Assembly: GCA_948567375.1 (NCBI GenBank)
Contig: OX419756.1
Coordinates: 1,679,001 to 1,743,000, forward strand
Length of the DNA stretch: 64,000 nucleotides
Direction of reading: 5' to 3'
Source of the DNA: Lunularia cruciata
Taxonomy: Eukaryota > Streptophyta > Marchantiopsida > Lunulariales > Lunulariaceae
Shown here: positions 53,800 to 64,000 of the stretch, one piece after another
How the letters are laid out: each line of letters starts with the position of its first letter
Position numbering within the stretch: the first letter of the stretch is position 1
Program-made: the position numbers and the translations under genes
The notes under the pieces: generated by a model
The model's input: the letters and a program-made list of their open reading frames with translations, nothing else
Told to the model about the DNA's origin: nothing
Database searches by the model: none

Positions 53800-55600
53800 A
53801 GCATAGAGAATCCAGGTGACGCTCGCCGGCCTCTGTCCACCATAGCCAGGAACTCGAAGGCTCAACATCAGAGAAGTGAGCTCTCTAGAGCTCACTTCGA
53901 AACTATACCCCCTGGACTCGAGCTAGCCCTGAAACCCTAACGGTCCCGTTGATGGCACACTCGACGGTGCAAACGGTGCAAAGTGACGGTGGGCCCCACC
54001 ATGAAGTCAGTACCCCAAACACGAAATCTAACCGTCGGAAAGTAGTCCCTGAGAAACAACTAGAATAACTCTAACTACCATCACTGGAACTCTAGTGTCC
54101 GAGCATCTAGATGCGGAACTACAAATGGCGTGACATAGAAGAATGATCTTGTGTTGGTGGTGGGATGGTATTGGTGGGAGGATGGTGTAGAAGGTCCATG
54201 GGAGAAGATGAGGGGTAGGAGGGTCAAGTGGTGGAGCATCCTCCATAGAGGAGTCATCCTTTATAGGGCCCATCAATGGTAGAAGAGAAGTATGTGATCT
54301 AAGGATCAAAGGGACTCCATCTAGATAAACCTTGAGATTGTGGATGTATCTTCAAATAGACAAGATAAGGGTCAAGCCCTAGGTTGCACATATGGAATGT
54401 GGAGTACCAGATAAGGAATGACACAAGACCAGGTGTTCTCTCTATGGTCTTGTGCCAAGGAGCAGAAGGGAAGCATGAAGAGAGATGCTACAAAAAGTGT
54501 ATACACCCTAAAGAGGACAAAGGAAATGCCATCCTAAATGAAGAACAAGACTAAATGTCAAAACAAAAAAAAGATAAACAAAAAGGACAAAAAGAACCAT
54601 ATAAGAAAGAGCATGTAAGGTAGGTGAGAGGGCATGGTTGTGGTATCTAAAGATCTCCTTCTTCCTCCAACATCCAATCCCCTGGTTGGTCCAACTGCCC
54701 AATCGTCCCAAAAGTGTCAACCTCTAGTATAAGAACCTCCAAGAGAAGAACTATATGATAAAAGAACTAAGTATGTGGAAAAATCCCTAATTCTCAAATG
54801 GATTGATACCTCATATATATTGAACCAAATGGGGCTCCCCTATTATGCTGCATTGGTCTCCAAATTTCCCAAGCCCAAGGCTCCAATCTAGGAATACACG
54901 TTGCTACTTTTTGAAGAATACATCTCACTAATCAATTATCCTTGCTTGTACAATACCAAAACCTACTTGAGTAGACATGCATACCTTTTATTGAGCTACC
55001 GTGAGATTTTTTCTCACAAACCTACTACATAATTGCATGTTTGATATGTCCAACTGCAATATTAGTCTCCAAGTTGATGTACTACTAAATTATGATTTTT
55101 GTGCTTGTGTGAGCTCCAAACACCTATAATCTGGCCCCAATATATAGTGTTATTATATTACCTACGTTTTTCATTTTGATAAGTTTTCAAGAAGAAGTGT
55201 ATTGTTGAAGTCGAATTGAAGCAGAATGAAGAAGAAAAGAAAACAATCATGTGTTTGGCATAGACCCAAAGAAGTCTACCTTGGGTCAAAGTTAGAAGGA
55301 CTCAGGTCAGACCTCAAAAGGATAGACCCAAATTAAGGATACTTTGCTTTGAGATGTGCAACCCAATCTAAAGAGCATGTAACAACTTTTCCTCATGCCT
55401 AGCCAATCAAGAAAGTATAAGTAAAGAAAATGGCTACCTCAAGATCAAGATGACATTGAGAGTGACAAATAACAGACATGTAGAATTTCCGTGTCAATTG
55501 AAGATCAACTAAGGGATGACCCTGCAGAAAAAAACTATATGATTGAGACTTCATTGAGGGAGTTTCGAAATGTCACAACAGTATCCCATGCTTCTCAATA
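53800..55600 (+). other. Unassigned DNA right of the methyltransferase element
   Basis: 53800-54040 is still GC-rich and contains a hairpin with 11-bp arms (GAAGTGAGCTC at 53873 and GAGCTCACTTC at 53888); it may belong to the element. From about 54040 it is AT-richer and may be the 5' continuation of NLR2 copy 2, but I see no motif to prove it. Confidence 0.35.
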
Positions 55601-55659
55601 ATTGTCCCAAAGGAGTTAGGATCTTGGGTTTTGGGCAGGGTTTGCTCTTTTAGAGACCA

Positions 55660-58130
55660 AGAGTTAAAAAGCACATGATGCCACCAAAGGGTAGTAAGCA
55701 AAATTTGGCAAGGAGTCTTGAAATTTTCATATTAGACATAGTGGTAAGGGATTGAAGTCTGAGTAAACTTCATATCATCTTTTTGGCATGGAAATGAAAT
55801 TTGAGCTTTCTAGGATTCATGGCAGAAATTGTTGTGTTGTGAAGTAGCAATTGTGAAGATGGTCCCAAGATAGAGGAAAAGAGAGTAAGTCTGGCTTGAT
55901 GGACTAAGTCGGATTGGAGATTAGTCTTGGGGAGAGAAGTAGGAGGAATTACCTTCTATCAAAAGTGTGATTCTTTGAAAGAAACAATCAAGGTGAGGAA
56001 TTCTTTCAATGCTCTTTCCAAGAAGAATGGGTACAAGGTGGATAGCTATAAGGACCGAATATGAAGGGGTATAGTCATTGTGATGATGGACATGTTTAAG
56101 CTTGAGCAAACTACCTATGTGATGAAGCAATATGTTGTGTTCTTCACTAGATGTTTGCAAGTGAAGCGGTGAATTGGGCAAAGTGTTTTCACCAACAAGT
56201 AGGTTAGATGATTAGTAGTTGGAGAATAGACCTACCACCCCATTTACTTTGAACCTTTTGCAGCCCATTCCTATTTTGGACTGAACCTACTTAGCTTGGA
56301 GGAGAGAGGAAAGATGGTGTCACACTTTCACCCTGATTTACAATGAGTAGCAGATGAAGACAAGCAATACTACATATGCCAAGTTTATGAAGGCAATAAC
56401 CACTACATCAAGAATGGGAAGGAGTTTATAGTGTAAGTGGAAATCCCAAGGCCAAGGAAGAGGTGTAGACCCAAAAGAAGAGTATCATTGTTGCAGCCAC
56501 AGAAGATAAGGAGGCTGAATCCATGAGATGTGGTGGTGAAGAATCATTCATTGGATAAAGAATTGGAAGGAGAAGCTGCATCAAAGTGTAAAGAGTTGGG
56601 AGAAGAAGAAGAGCTCGTATTGCAAAGTAAAGAGTCTAGCAATGAGAGTGAGGAAGAACACTAAGTCTAGCAATAAGTGGACTAAATGGTGGGGGAAGAA
56701 GATGAGGAGTTCCATGCGGCAATTGATCATATGAAAGGAGGAGATGCACCCTATTTGGAATTACCTGTAGTGGAGTTGGAGGAAGAAAGAGCAAGAGCCA
56801 GTCTTGGTGTTTCCAAGAGCAATATGTAGGTTGCAATTGTAGGACTGAGTAAAGCTAAGGAGGAAGAAGAAAGCTTAGGAGAGGTAACGTTAAAGGTATA
56901 AAGATCAAGACTTCGGAGTAAGGCACCAGCCAAAGAAGCACCAACCAAAGCCAAAGAAAGAGAAGACAATGTAGGAGAGTACATTGGAGTTGCATACATA
57001 TCAAAGATTGTCTATCCTTTGTTGTTGCAACTACAAAAGAAGAAGGAAGAGTTGAAGAGTTGAAGAGAGAGCATCTTGAAGTGAGGGATGAGCTCAATGT
57101 AGTGAAGTTCTTGAATAAAGAAAACTCAGAGTTAAGAAGGAACTTAACCCAAGGAGAGGAAGAAGCCAAAGAACTTTAGGTTGATGTTGTTCTTTGGATG
57201 AAGACTTTAGAGAATTTGCATGAGAGTTTTTTGAAGCATGAGGAGGAACTTGACCAACAAGCTAGAGAATTGAAGGAGTAGAAGATAACATTCTGGAAAT
57301 TGAAGGGAGAATTCACTACTGTGTGCTTGGAGGTGCTACATTCAAAGGTGGTGGTGGTGGTGATGGAGCAAGAATTGGAGATCATGAGAAAGAGCATAGA
57401 GGAGAAGAATTAGGACTGGCAATGTAAGTTAATAAATCAAAATAAGGAGGAGGAAAGGTTGCAAGGATGGATCAGAAGTGTGGAGACTCCACTTGTTCAA
57501 TATGTGGAGGAGAAGAAGGCACTAAAGGCAGAATTTGAGAATGAGTTGAAGATGTATTGGAATGAGTTGGAAGCAGAGAGAAGTAGAGAGACAATAATTC
57601 CAAGGGTTGTATTGGACTCAATCAAAGAATCATCATGAAGTTGAGGGTGATATTAAGCACTGAAGCCAAAGTGAAGTTGGAGGAATCAAGACTGCATGAG
57701 TTGGAGTTGCTTGTGTAGGAGATGAGGAAGCAAAAAGTGAAGGACATAGATATGTATAAGTTATTAATTTGGTTGAGAGATCAAGTAGATAGGAAAATTA
57801 ATGAAGAACAAGATAATGTCTATCTTTGATTAGATTTAGTGAGTTATGAATAAGATGAGCTTTGGAGTAGTGAGAAAATAGAAACCCAATGCAAAGTAGC
57901 AAAGATAGGAGTATAGGTGTCTTTGGGTGAGTTAATTGAGACATTAGAAGAAGTTATAGGAGAGAAGAAAAAGGTAGATAGTATAAACATGACTTCAATT
58001 TTAGTTTAGACTAGAGAGAGGTTAGAAATTGAAGAAGAAATCATAGTAATAGTTGAACCCAAAGTAGAGGAAGCAAGTGAAGGTAATTGGGGTGTAGAAG
58101 CCAAAGTTGAAGTAGATATTGGATCAGATT
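55660..58130 (+). pseudogene. Family E coiled-coil protein, copy C
   Basis: Decayed reading of the same protein as in copy D, with many stops and frameshifts. N-terminal globular part to about 56430, a Lys/Arg-rich stretch (RPRKRCRPKRRVS), then a long Glu/Lys-rich, coiled-coil-like region to 58130. The function is unknown; the site between LTRs suggests a gag-like structural protein. Confidence 0.6.
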
Positions 58131-58175
58131 AATAACAAATTTGAGATTCAAAGAGACAAATACAAAGAGATGCAT

Positions 58176-58932
58176 TGTCATTTTGGATCTACCGGTTGGT
58201 AATGTAGTAGTTGAAACGGTATTTAGATAGATAATTGCCAAATTGCTTTGCTTATTTAAAGGAATCATTCATAATGTTGTGTTGTTTAGTATTTATATTT
58301 TCAAAGTTGAGTAAAGCAAAGTGTTGTAACTTAGTGCTCATTGTTTCAGTTTAATTCAGAGTATCAATCATGTGTGTGTGCTTGTAAGTGTTTGGAGAAG
58401 TTTGAATTGCAAGTCTAAGTGTGTTAGAAGTTGGATTTTGTAGCATTGGTGTTCATCCCATGTGTTTGGTCTTGAGTGGATAGCAATCAAAACAATGCCT
58501 TGACAAATTCGTGAAGAATTGTAGTGTTGGTAGTATTCTGCATTTGGGAATGCAATGCTGGATTGATGCAAAGCAAATTTGATTGAGGAAGTTGTGCCTT
58601 CAATGGAGGGGTGGAACACAATTCTAAGGTGAATTCAGAAAGCTCGTGGTGAAGTAGCCTTCTTTGGGAAGGACTAAATCATCACAATCAGTGTCAAACT
58701 AGAAAGGATTTGAAGCATTGTGATTATGGGTGTTGTGATTTGTGACAAGATTGTAAGTTAGCAATTGTTACTCTCTTTTGAGTGTGGTTTCTACTCAAGA
58801 GATGTAAGACAAGTCAAGAAGAATTGCTTGTTACAATTTACTTTATATTTGACCATTTTTGACTCGTATGTCTATAGGAATGAACTATTACTTATAAATT
58901 ACCACAAAAGTGATACTTGTTGGGTTATCATA
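58176..58932 (+). repeat. 3' LTR of family E copy C (757 bp)
   Basis: Starts TGTCATTTTGGATC and ends near TTGTTGGGTTATCA. It aligns along its length with the copy D LTR (for example GGAGGGGTGGAACACAATT and GTAGTGTTGGTAGTATTCT). Confidence 0.75.
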
Positions 58933-59287
58933 GCTCCTCTCTCCCCTTGAAGACACAATTTTTCTTGAGCTGCACTAATTTCTCCTTCTAGAAATTGATA
59001 TCATAAATCTGCATTAACCATCTCTAATTCTATTCCCGTGTGTCCAAACTCTCATGCTTTTCTCTAGCTCAATTTTCTTTCCCATGCTCCATTTTGCACC
59101 CATGCTTAGTGCTTACAAATGCTTATTTGGAAAGTCCTTGTACATTAGAATGAATCAAGTGTAGTAACTCAATAGCATGAATTCCAATTGTTTCAACTTT
59201 TTAGTCTACATAGTCTAGAGCATCTTTGCGTGCTTCTTGTCATTGGAGAGCATGCAATGATGTGGGAGAATAATCTATGACAGCATC

Positions 59288-59765
59288 ATGGGTAAAATTT
59301 TGACAAAGAACAATATTTCAATATGGAAGTAAAGAATGTCTACTTTCTTGGAAGGTCACAAATTATTTGATCTTGTCATAGGGGTTGAAACTTATCTAGC
59401 TACTACCCTAAAGATCCTAGTATATATGCTTGGCATGAATGTGTTAATCAAGCCAAGTACTATCTTTTTTTGTGTGTTTCACATTCATTTTTTGGTTACA
59501 TATAAGGCATTGATACTCCCTAGGAAGTTTGATATACACTAGAAAATGTATCTCAAGCATGAAGAAAGCAAAGAAAATTTGAATTGAAGCAACAATTAAT
59601 GAAGGTTAAGAAAGACAATTTATACATCACCAATGGTTTGGTTGTACAACTAAATAGAATTGGAGTTTGGGTTGTATATGATTAACTAATTCTACATAAC
59701 AGACAAGGTCTACATAAAGAGTATAAACTTTTTGAGATGTCTATAGCCATTAGAGATACATATTC
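59288..59765 (+). pseudogene. Ty1/copia gag, 5' part
   Basis: ATG at 59288: MGKILTKNNISIWK, then FLEGHKLFDLVIGVETYLAT, DPSIYAWHECVNQAKYYLF and MKVKKDNLYITNGLVVQLNR. This matches the copia gag pattern (FxxWKxxMxxxL, W...D..A, K). Several stops and shifts. It is interrupted at 59766 by family E copy D; pol resumes after 62046. The 5' LTR is not resolved in 58933-59287. Confidence 0.7.
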
Positions 59766-60517
59766 TGTGACAACCCGACAAATATCAATTTTGCGGTAAT
59801 CAAGTAAGTAAAGTTCATTCCCATGGAGATACTGGTTAGAATTGGTCAAATACAAAGTCAAACAATAACAATGTAGTTCTTCTTGATTTCATCTTTAATC
59901 TCTCAGGTAGCAACTACACCCAAAAGAAGTAACAAGCATTGACTCACAGTCTTGTCACAACTATTTGTCACCCATAATCACAACTCCATCAAATCTTTCC
60001 AAACAATCTTGATTATGATGATTCAAGCTTTCCCACAAATGGCACTTCACTGTAAAATGACTTTGCCTCAAAATTGTGTTCCACCCCTCCACTGAAGGCA
60101 CAACTTCCTTGATCAAAATTGCTTCAAATCAACACTACGCTGCACTCACAAATGTAGAATACTACCAACACTACAATTCCTCTTAGATTTGTCAAAGCAT
60201 TGCTCCGATTGCACTTCACTCAAGATCAAACACACAAAATAAAGTCAAGGCTGTGAAATCCAACATCTAACAAGCACTCTGACTTGTACTTCAAAATTCT
60301 CCATACACTTACAAACATAGACATAGAATTGATACTCAGAATTAAGCTCAAACGACGAGCATTGCTTCACAACACTTTGCTTTATTTATTCTCAAAATTG
60401 TGAGCAGTGAACAATATAAGATTGCAAATGCCACCTTTAAATAGTGACGCGATTAACAGTTACTTACAAAAGTATCGTTCTATAACAACTATTCTAACCT
60501 ACAGATCCAAAATGACA
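59766..60517 (-). repeat. 3' LTR of family E copy D (752 bp)
   Basis: Minus strand starts TGTCATTTTGGATC after the polypurine tract and ends GGGTTGTCACA. It aligns with the LTR of copy C (757 bp) and with the fragment at 4914-5070. Confidence 0.8.
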
Positions 60518-60560
60518 ATGCCCCTCTTCATATCTACCTCTTCAAATCTCAAATGTGTTA

Positions 60561-61986
60561 CTACTCCGATCCGATGTCTATTTCTTCCTTGGCTTCCAAT
60601 TTCAATCCTGAAGTAATCTCACATACTACTTTATCCTTGGGTTCCACAACTACTAATTCCTCTACCAATTCCACTAATTCTTCACTCTGATCTACAATTA
60701 CACTAGCAGGTAATCTATCTAACTCCTTATCTCTCGACCCAATCTTCTCTAACATCTCCAATGGTAATTCCAAAGATATATGTACTCCTATGTCATCTAC
60801 TTTGGGTTTTGCTCTTACATCCTTCCAAAGTTTATCTATCTCAAGCTTCACTAAATCTAATTTAATTGTGATATTATCTTCCACTTCTAATATCTTTCTA
60901 TCTACACGAGTTCTGAGACTAATCAACAAGGCATTTAAGTCTTTATCCTTTGCATTTCTCCTCCTCATCTCTTGCACTAACAACTTCAACTCGTGCAATC
61001 TTGTTTCTTTGATCTGGACGCTAGCTTCCTCCTTGTTCAAGTTTGGGTTCTTCCTCCTTGTTTGAGTCCTCTTCTTTTGACTCCTTGTCCGATGATGCGA
61101 TTACCACCATGTCTCTTCTCGGATTTACTTTCCTTGTCTTCCAAGGTCTAGTCACCACTTCTTCTTCTTTGCCTTGTTGACTCCTCTTCTTCAACTTCAG
61201 AGTGTTCACCTCCAACTGCACACTCTGCCCCGTCTGCACATAGTACTCATCATTGCTCCTTATCTGCAAGATGTACTGCTGCTCCTCCGCATCAGCATCT
61301 CTTCTCAAATCAAGGTGGAAGTGCGACACCATCTTGTGTCTCTCTGCCGCGTTCAGTAAGTTCAGTACCAAATAGAAGTGGGCTGCAAACGGCACAATGT
61401 AGTGTAGAGGCAACTTGTCTTGCAAGTTCCACACCATCTATCTCACACGTTGATAAAAGCACTTTGTCCAATTGATTGGCTCTCTTGTAAACATCTTGTG
61501 GAAGAATACCGCTTGATGTTTCATCACATAAGTGGTTCACTCCAGCTTCAAGATAGCCATCATTGCTGCTACAATGCCTCTCTTCATTGGGTCCTTATAG
61601 CTCTTGACCTTGTAGCCATTCTTCATGCATTTTGAAGAGAATGCATCTCTCACCTCTTGAGTTTCTTCAGCTACTTCTCCCTTCCCCAAGAACATGGATC
61701 CTTACTCATCACCCACCTCTCTTCCAAGTACTAACCTCCAATCCAACTCTGTCCATCAAGCCAAATTTCCTCTCTTCCCTTCTTCTTTGGAGCCATTGAG
61801 ACACTTACTCTCAATGATCTCAATCATGAAACTTGGAAAGCTAATCTTCCAATTCCATGCCAAGAATGTGATCCAAAGCCTGCTCAAGACTTTGATTCTC
61901 ACAATCACATCTAACCTCCAAATTGCATGATTTCTCACTGAAAATTTAGAGTTCTTCTTCCTACCTCCCATCTTTCTCTCTTCCAC
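60561..61986 (-). pseudogene. Family E gag-like/coiled-coil protein, copy D
   Basis: Readable in pieces from ATG 61986 (MEERKMGGRKKNSKFSVRNH): KISFPSFMIEIIESKC, a TGA shared with copy C (LA-stop-WT), DWRLVLGREVGDE, KNGYKVKSYKD, then MVWNLQDKLPLHYIVPFAAH and RHKMVSHFHLDLRRDADAEE, a basic patch (RPWKTRKVNPRRD), an acidic Ser/Glu stretch, and an open 159-codon coiled coil (TRLHELKLLVQEMRRRNAKD; EVEDNITIKLDLVKLEIDKL). It resembles proteins found between LTRs of non-autonomous plant elements. No enzymatic motif. The function is unknown; a structural or RNA-packaging role is an inference. Confidence 0.65.
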
Positions 61987-62000
61987 TCTGGGTTGGGGGT

Positions 62001-62045
62001 TACTCTTCCTACTGATTCCCGGACCGGGAATCAGTAGGAAGAGTA
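62001..62045. repeat. Perfect 22-bp palindrome with 1-base centre
   Basis: Arms 62001-62022 (TACTCTTCCTACTGATTCCC plus GG) and 62024-62045 are exact reverse complements around a single A. It lies exactly at the junction between copy D and resumed copia sequence. Confidence 0.95.
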
Positions 62046-64000
62046 GAAATTTTGCTTTGAGGGTTTGATAAAGAGGTAGAGGATGTTGAACTTCACTTCA
62101 TGGAGGTATCAATGTTAGAAGTCAATTGTCAGAAATATATCATGTAGCACAAGGCAAGTCCATGATGGACAAGTTCTGCAATTATTATAAATCAAAAGCT
62201 CATTATGAAAAGACTTGTTCTAAGAAGCAAGCTTATATTCAATCAAGTACACTCATTCAACAAAACTACATGAAGAAGAATTTCTACTTAGAAGAGCATC
62301 CACTATTGATAACTCATATGGTTGTATCAATTCCCAAGGAGAAAGAAACAAAGATTCATCTACTATGGATGCTCAAACCACACGACTCATCAAGCTAGTA
62401 TATTTGGTTCCAAACAAGCATTATCTTAATGTCTGGTTTGCATTTGGATGATGATATTGAAATACTATCATTCATATAGGCACTATCCCATTAAAGTCCA
62501 TCAAGGAGTTTTAGTGATTTAGGAGAAGTCATTCATGCATTTAAAATCAACAAAAACCTAGTTTCTATAAGCCAAATTATTGAGAAGGGTTTTCATGTTT
62601 TATTTAACCAAGATTGTGTCTTTTTTCAACAAGTATGAGAAATGTGCTATTCTTGTAGGTTGCAAATTTGGATTCAAAATAGTAAAGATGTTTAAGTAAG
62701 ATATCAAGACCACCGATGCTACAAATCAGAACTTTATGTCTAGTCGTGTCTCAACTGCACTTTCAGATCTTGAGATGTGGTATAAAAGAGCGGGTCAAAC
62801 TACAAAAGATTGAAGATGCTACCTACCTCAGATCTAGTTATGTGTCTTAATCCCAAAAAGATACATACCTAATTAAGATTTGATATTATTCTATCTTGAT
62901 ATCCAACATTTTATGATCCTTTTCCCAAAGGTTTGTCAGGCTTGTGAATTTGGTAAGCAAGCTAAATAACCTTTCAAGCATCATGGTACAAGAGCATTTG
63001 GGGTGCTAAAATTGATTCGCAATAATGTATATATTGCTTCAAAAAAGATTTTGATAGGTTCTAAGTATTTTTTCTTATTTATTAACAATGTTTCAAGATA
63101 GAAATAAGTCTACTTTTGAAAGAAAAAACTAATTCCTTTTGGTCTTCCAAATATTCAAGCTACTTGTGGAGGAGTAATATGGTCATAATATCCTAAATCT
63201 ATGATTTGATGGAGGAGGAGAGTTCCCTTCAAATTATTTTGATATTATTTTACATAAGCAAGGTATCAAGTGTGAAGTTAGTTGCAACTACAGAACTGAA
63301 CAAAATGGAGTTGTTGAACAAAAGAACCAACATTGCAAGAGCTATTCTCAACAAGAAAGCAATGCCCAAGTGCAATTGGGTAGAAGCAATTAATTATACA
63401 TTTTTCTTGATGAATTGATCTCCTACCGTGGTAGTGCATAAAATGAGACCTTTTCAAGCTTGTAAATGTAAGAAACCTGATTTATCATATTTGAAGGTTC
63501 TTGTTCATACTTTCTTTATTCATATTCCTAATAAGAAGAAGCAAAAGCCAGATCCTAAAGCACCAAAATGTGTCTTTCTTGGATAAGCCTCAAATTCAGA
63601 AGGATGTAGTTCTTATAATCTTTATTTAAAGAATTTTATTATCAATGGAGATGTTGTATTTGAGGAGTTAAACTCTTGGTACTATGCTTCAACAAGTTGA
63701 AAATCTTATTTCCACTTACAATACACTCTACTTCTTCCATTGGTCCAACTAGTACTTCTTTCACACAAGCTGGTACTTCAAGTGCTAATGGTATTTCTAG
63801 TGAGCCCTCTCATTCTAATCCATTTATAAATCCATGGTCAAGATAGGGTGTTGAGAAGCCTTTAGTTAAAATATCTCAATGTATAAGAAAATTTATCCTC
63901 ACTTTGTTCATTGATATATTTATCCTTTGTTGAAACAAATGGTTGATCAACCACATAGTTCAGAAATTCTAATTCCTTTAGAATAAGGATATAATTGCTT
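62046..64000 (+). pseudogene. Ty1/copia nucleocapsid, protease region and integrase (runs off window)
   Basis: A knuckle remnant CNYYKSKAHYEKTC (second Cys lost) at about 62180. A decayed protease/GAG-pre-integrase region follows, with CQACEFGKQAK near 62940. Integrase blocks: FDGGGEFPSNYF, YRTEQNGVVEQKN (usual QQNGVVERKN) at about 63280-63320, AILNKKAMPKCNWVEAINYT, then CKKPDLSYLKVLVH and the C-terminal KAPKCVFLG / NFIINGDVVFEEL near 63560-63670. The order with integrase before RT is copia-type; RT would be outside. Many stops and frameshifts. Confidence 0.8.

Larger units (their letters stand above)
55640..58932 (+). mobile_element. Family E LTR element, copy C (no pol)
   Basis: Gag-like and coiled-coil coding remnants (55660-58130) followed by a 757-bp LTR (58176-58932). 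It matches copy D in inverted orientation: FLAWK-NLSF, DWRLVLGREVG, KNGYKVDSYKD, QTTYVMKQYVVFF, RKMVSHFHPDLQ and the coiled-coil end RLHELELLV-EMRKQ. No protease, RT or integrase is seen. A 5' LTR is not evident. This fits a large non-autonomous LTR element. Confidence 0.7.
59766..62000 (-). mobile_element. Family E LTR element, copy D (no pol, 5' LTR missing)
   Basis: On the minus strand: coding region 61986-60561, polypurine tract (GAAGAGGGGCA, near 60520), 3' LTR 60517-59766. The 5' LTR and primer site are absent: just upstream of the start codon lies a 45-bp palindrome, and copia sequence resumes. It splits the copia element. Confidence 0.75.

Noticed and set aside
53790-54040. Clear 5' LTR of the methyltransferase element matching 44743-44853
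   Set aside because: Only the TGTGGC start and a TATA position are shared; similarity is too low to claim an LTR pair.

Overview
This window looks like intergenic DNA from a land plant with a large, repeat-rich nuclear genome. I found no convincing host gene, rRNA gene or functional tRNA gene. Almost everything recognisable is a retrotransposon or a piece of one, and many are nested inside others. The element types are plant-like: Ty3/gypsy chromoviruses primed by initiator Met tRNA, a second Ty3/gypsy lineage with a GCCGTTGCCGGG-type primer site, and a Ty1/copia element. A DNMT3-like methyltransferase gene and R2-like non-LTR elements would fit a non-flowering land plant better than a typical angiosperm, but the species cannot be settled from sequence alone.

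Layout. 1-4913 (-): 5' part of a Ty3/gypsy element (G1) with a 692-bp LTR, inserted in a scrap of another LTR family (E, 4914-5070), which sits in a chromovirus (CV1, 5070-9440, +). CV1 ends inside a 3' piece of an R2-like non-LTR element (NLR1). 9966-20530: CpG-rich unassigned DNA carrying a full-length NLR1 copy (11889-15635) with a 12-bp target-site duplication (TSD), a 44-bp NLR1 stub with a 20-bp duplication, and truncated NLR1 copies. 20531-24504: AT-rich DNA with a 121-bp hairpin and a decayed non-LTR tail. 24505-32197 (+): a divergent non-LTR element (NLR2) split by chromovirus CV2 (24823-30397, -). 32773-35150: an NLR1 scrap, then unassigned DNA. 35151-44742 (-): a second NLR2 copy split by chromovirus CV3 (36146-42543, TSD ACTAT), itself split by a probable solo LTR. 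44743 to about 53790 (-): the most notable element, described next. 55640-62045: two inverted copies of family E, a gag-like/coiled-coil element without pol; the second interrupts a Ty1/copia element (59288-64000, +).

The element at 44743-53790 is a Ty3/gypsy retrotransposon whose polyprotein carries a complete cytosine-5 DNA methyltransferase between protease and reverse transcriptase, and ends in an intact C4HC3 PHD finger instead of a chromodomain. From the methyltransferase to the PHD finger the reading frame is continuous except for three single stop codons, and the active-site residues are intact. Order: gag, zinc knuckles and protease, methyltransferase, reverse transcriptase, RNase H, integrase, PHD. 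It therefore combines a possible writer of DNA methylation and a possible histone reader with the copy-and-paste machinery.

The chromovirus copies also share perfect heat-shock-element-like arrays in their LTRs, and the NLR1 copies share a 3' stem-loop with one compensated base change.
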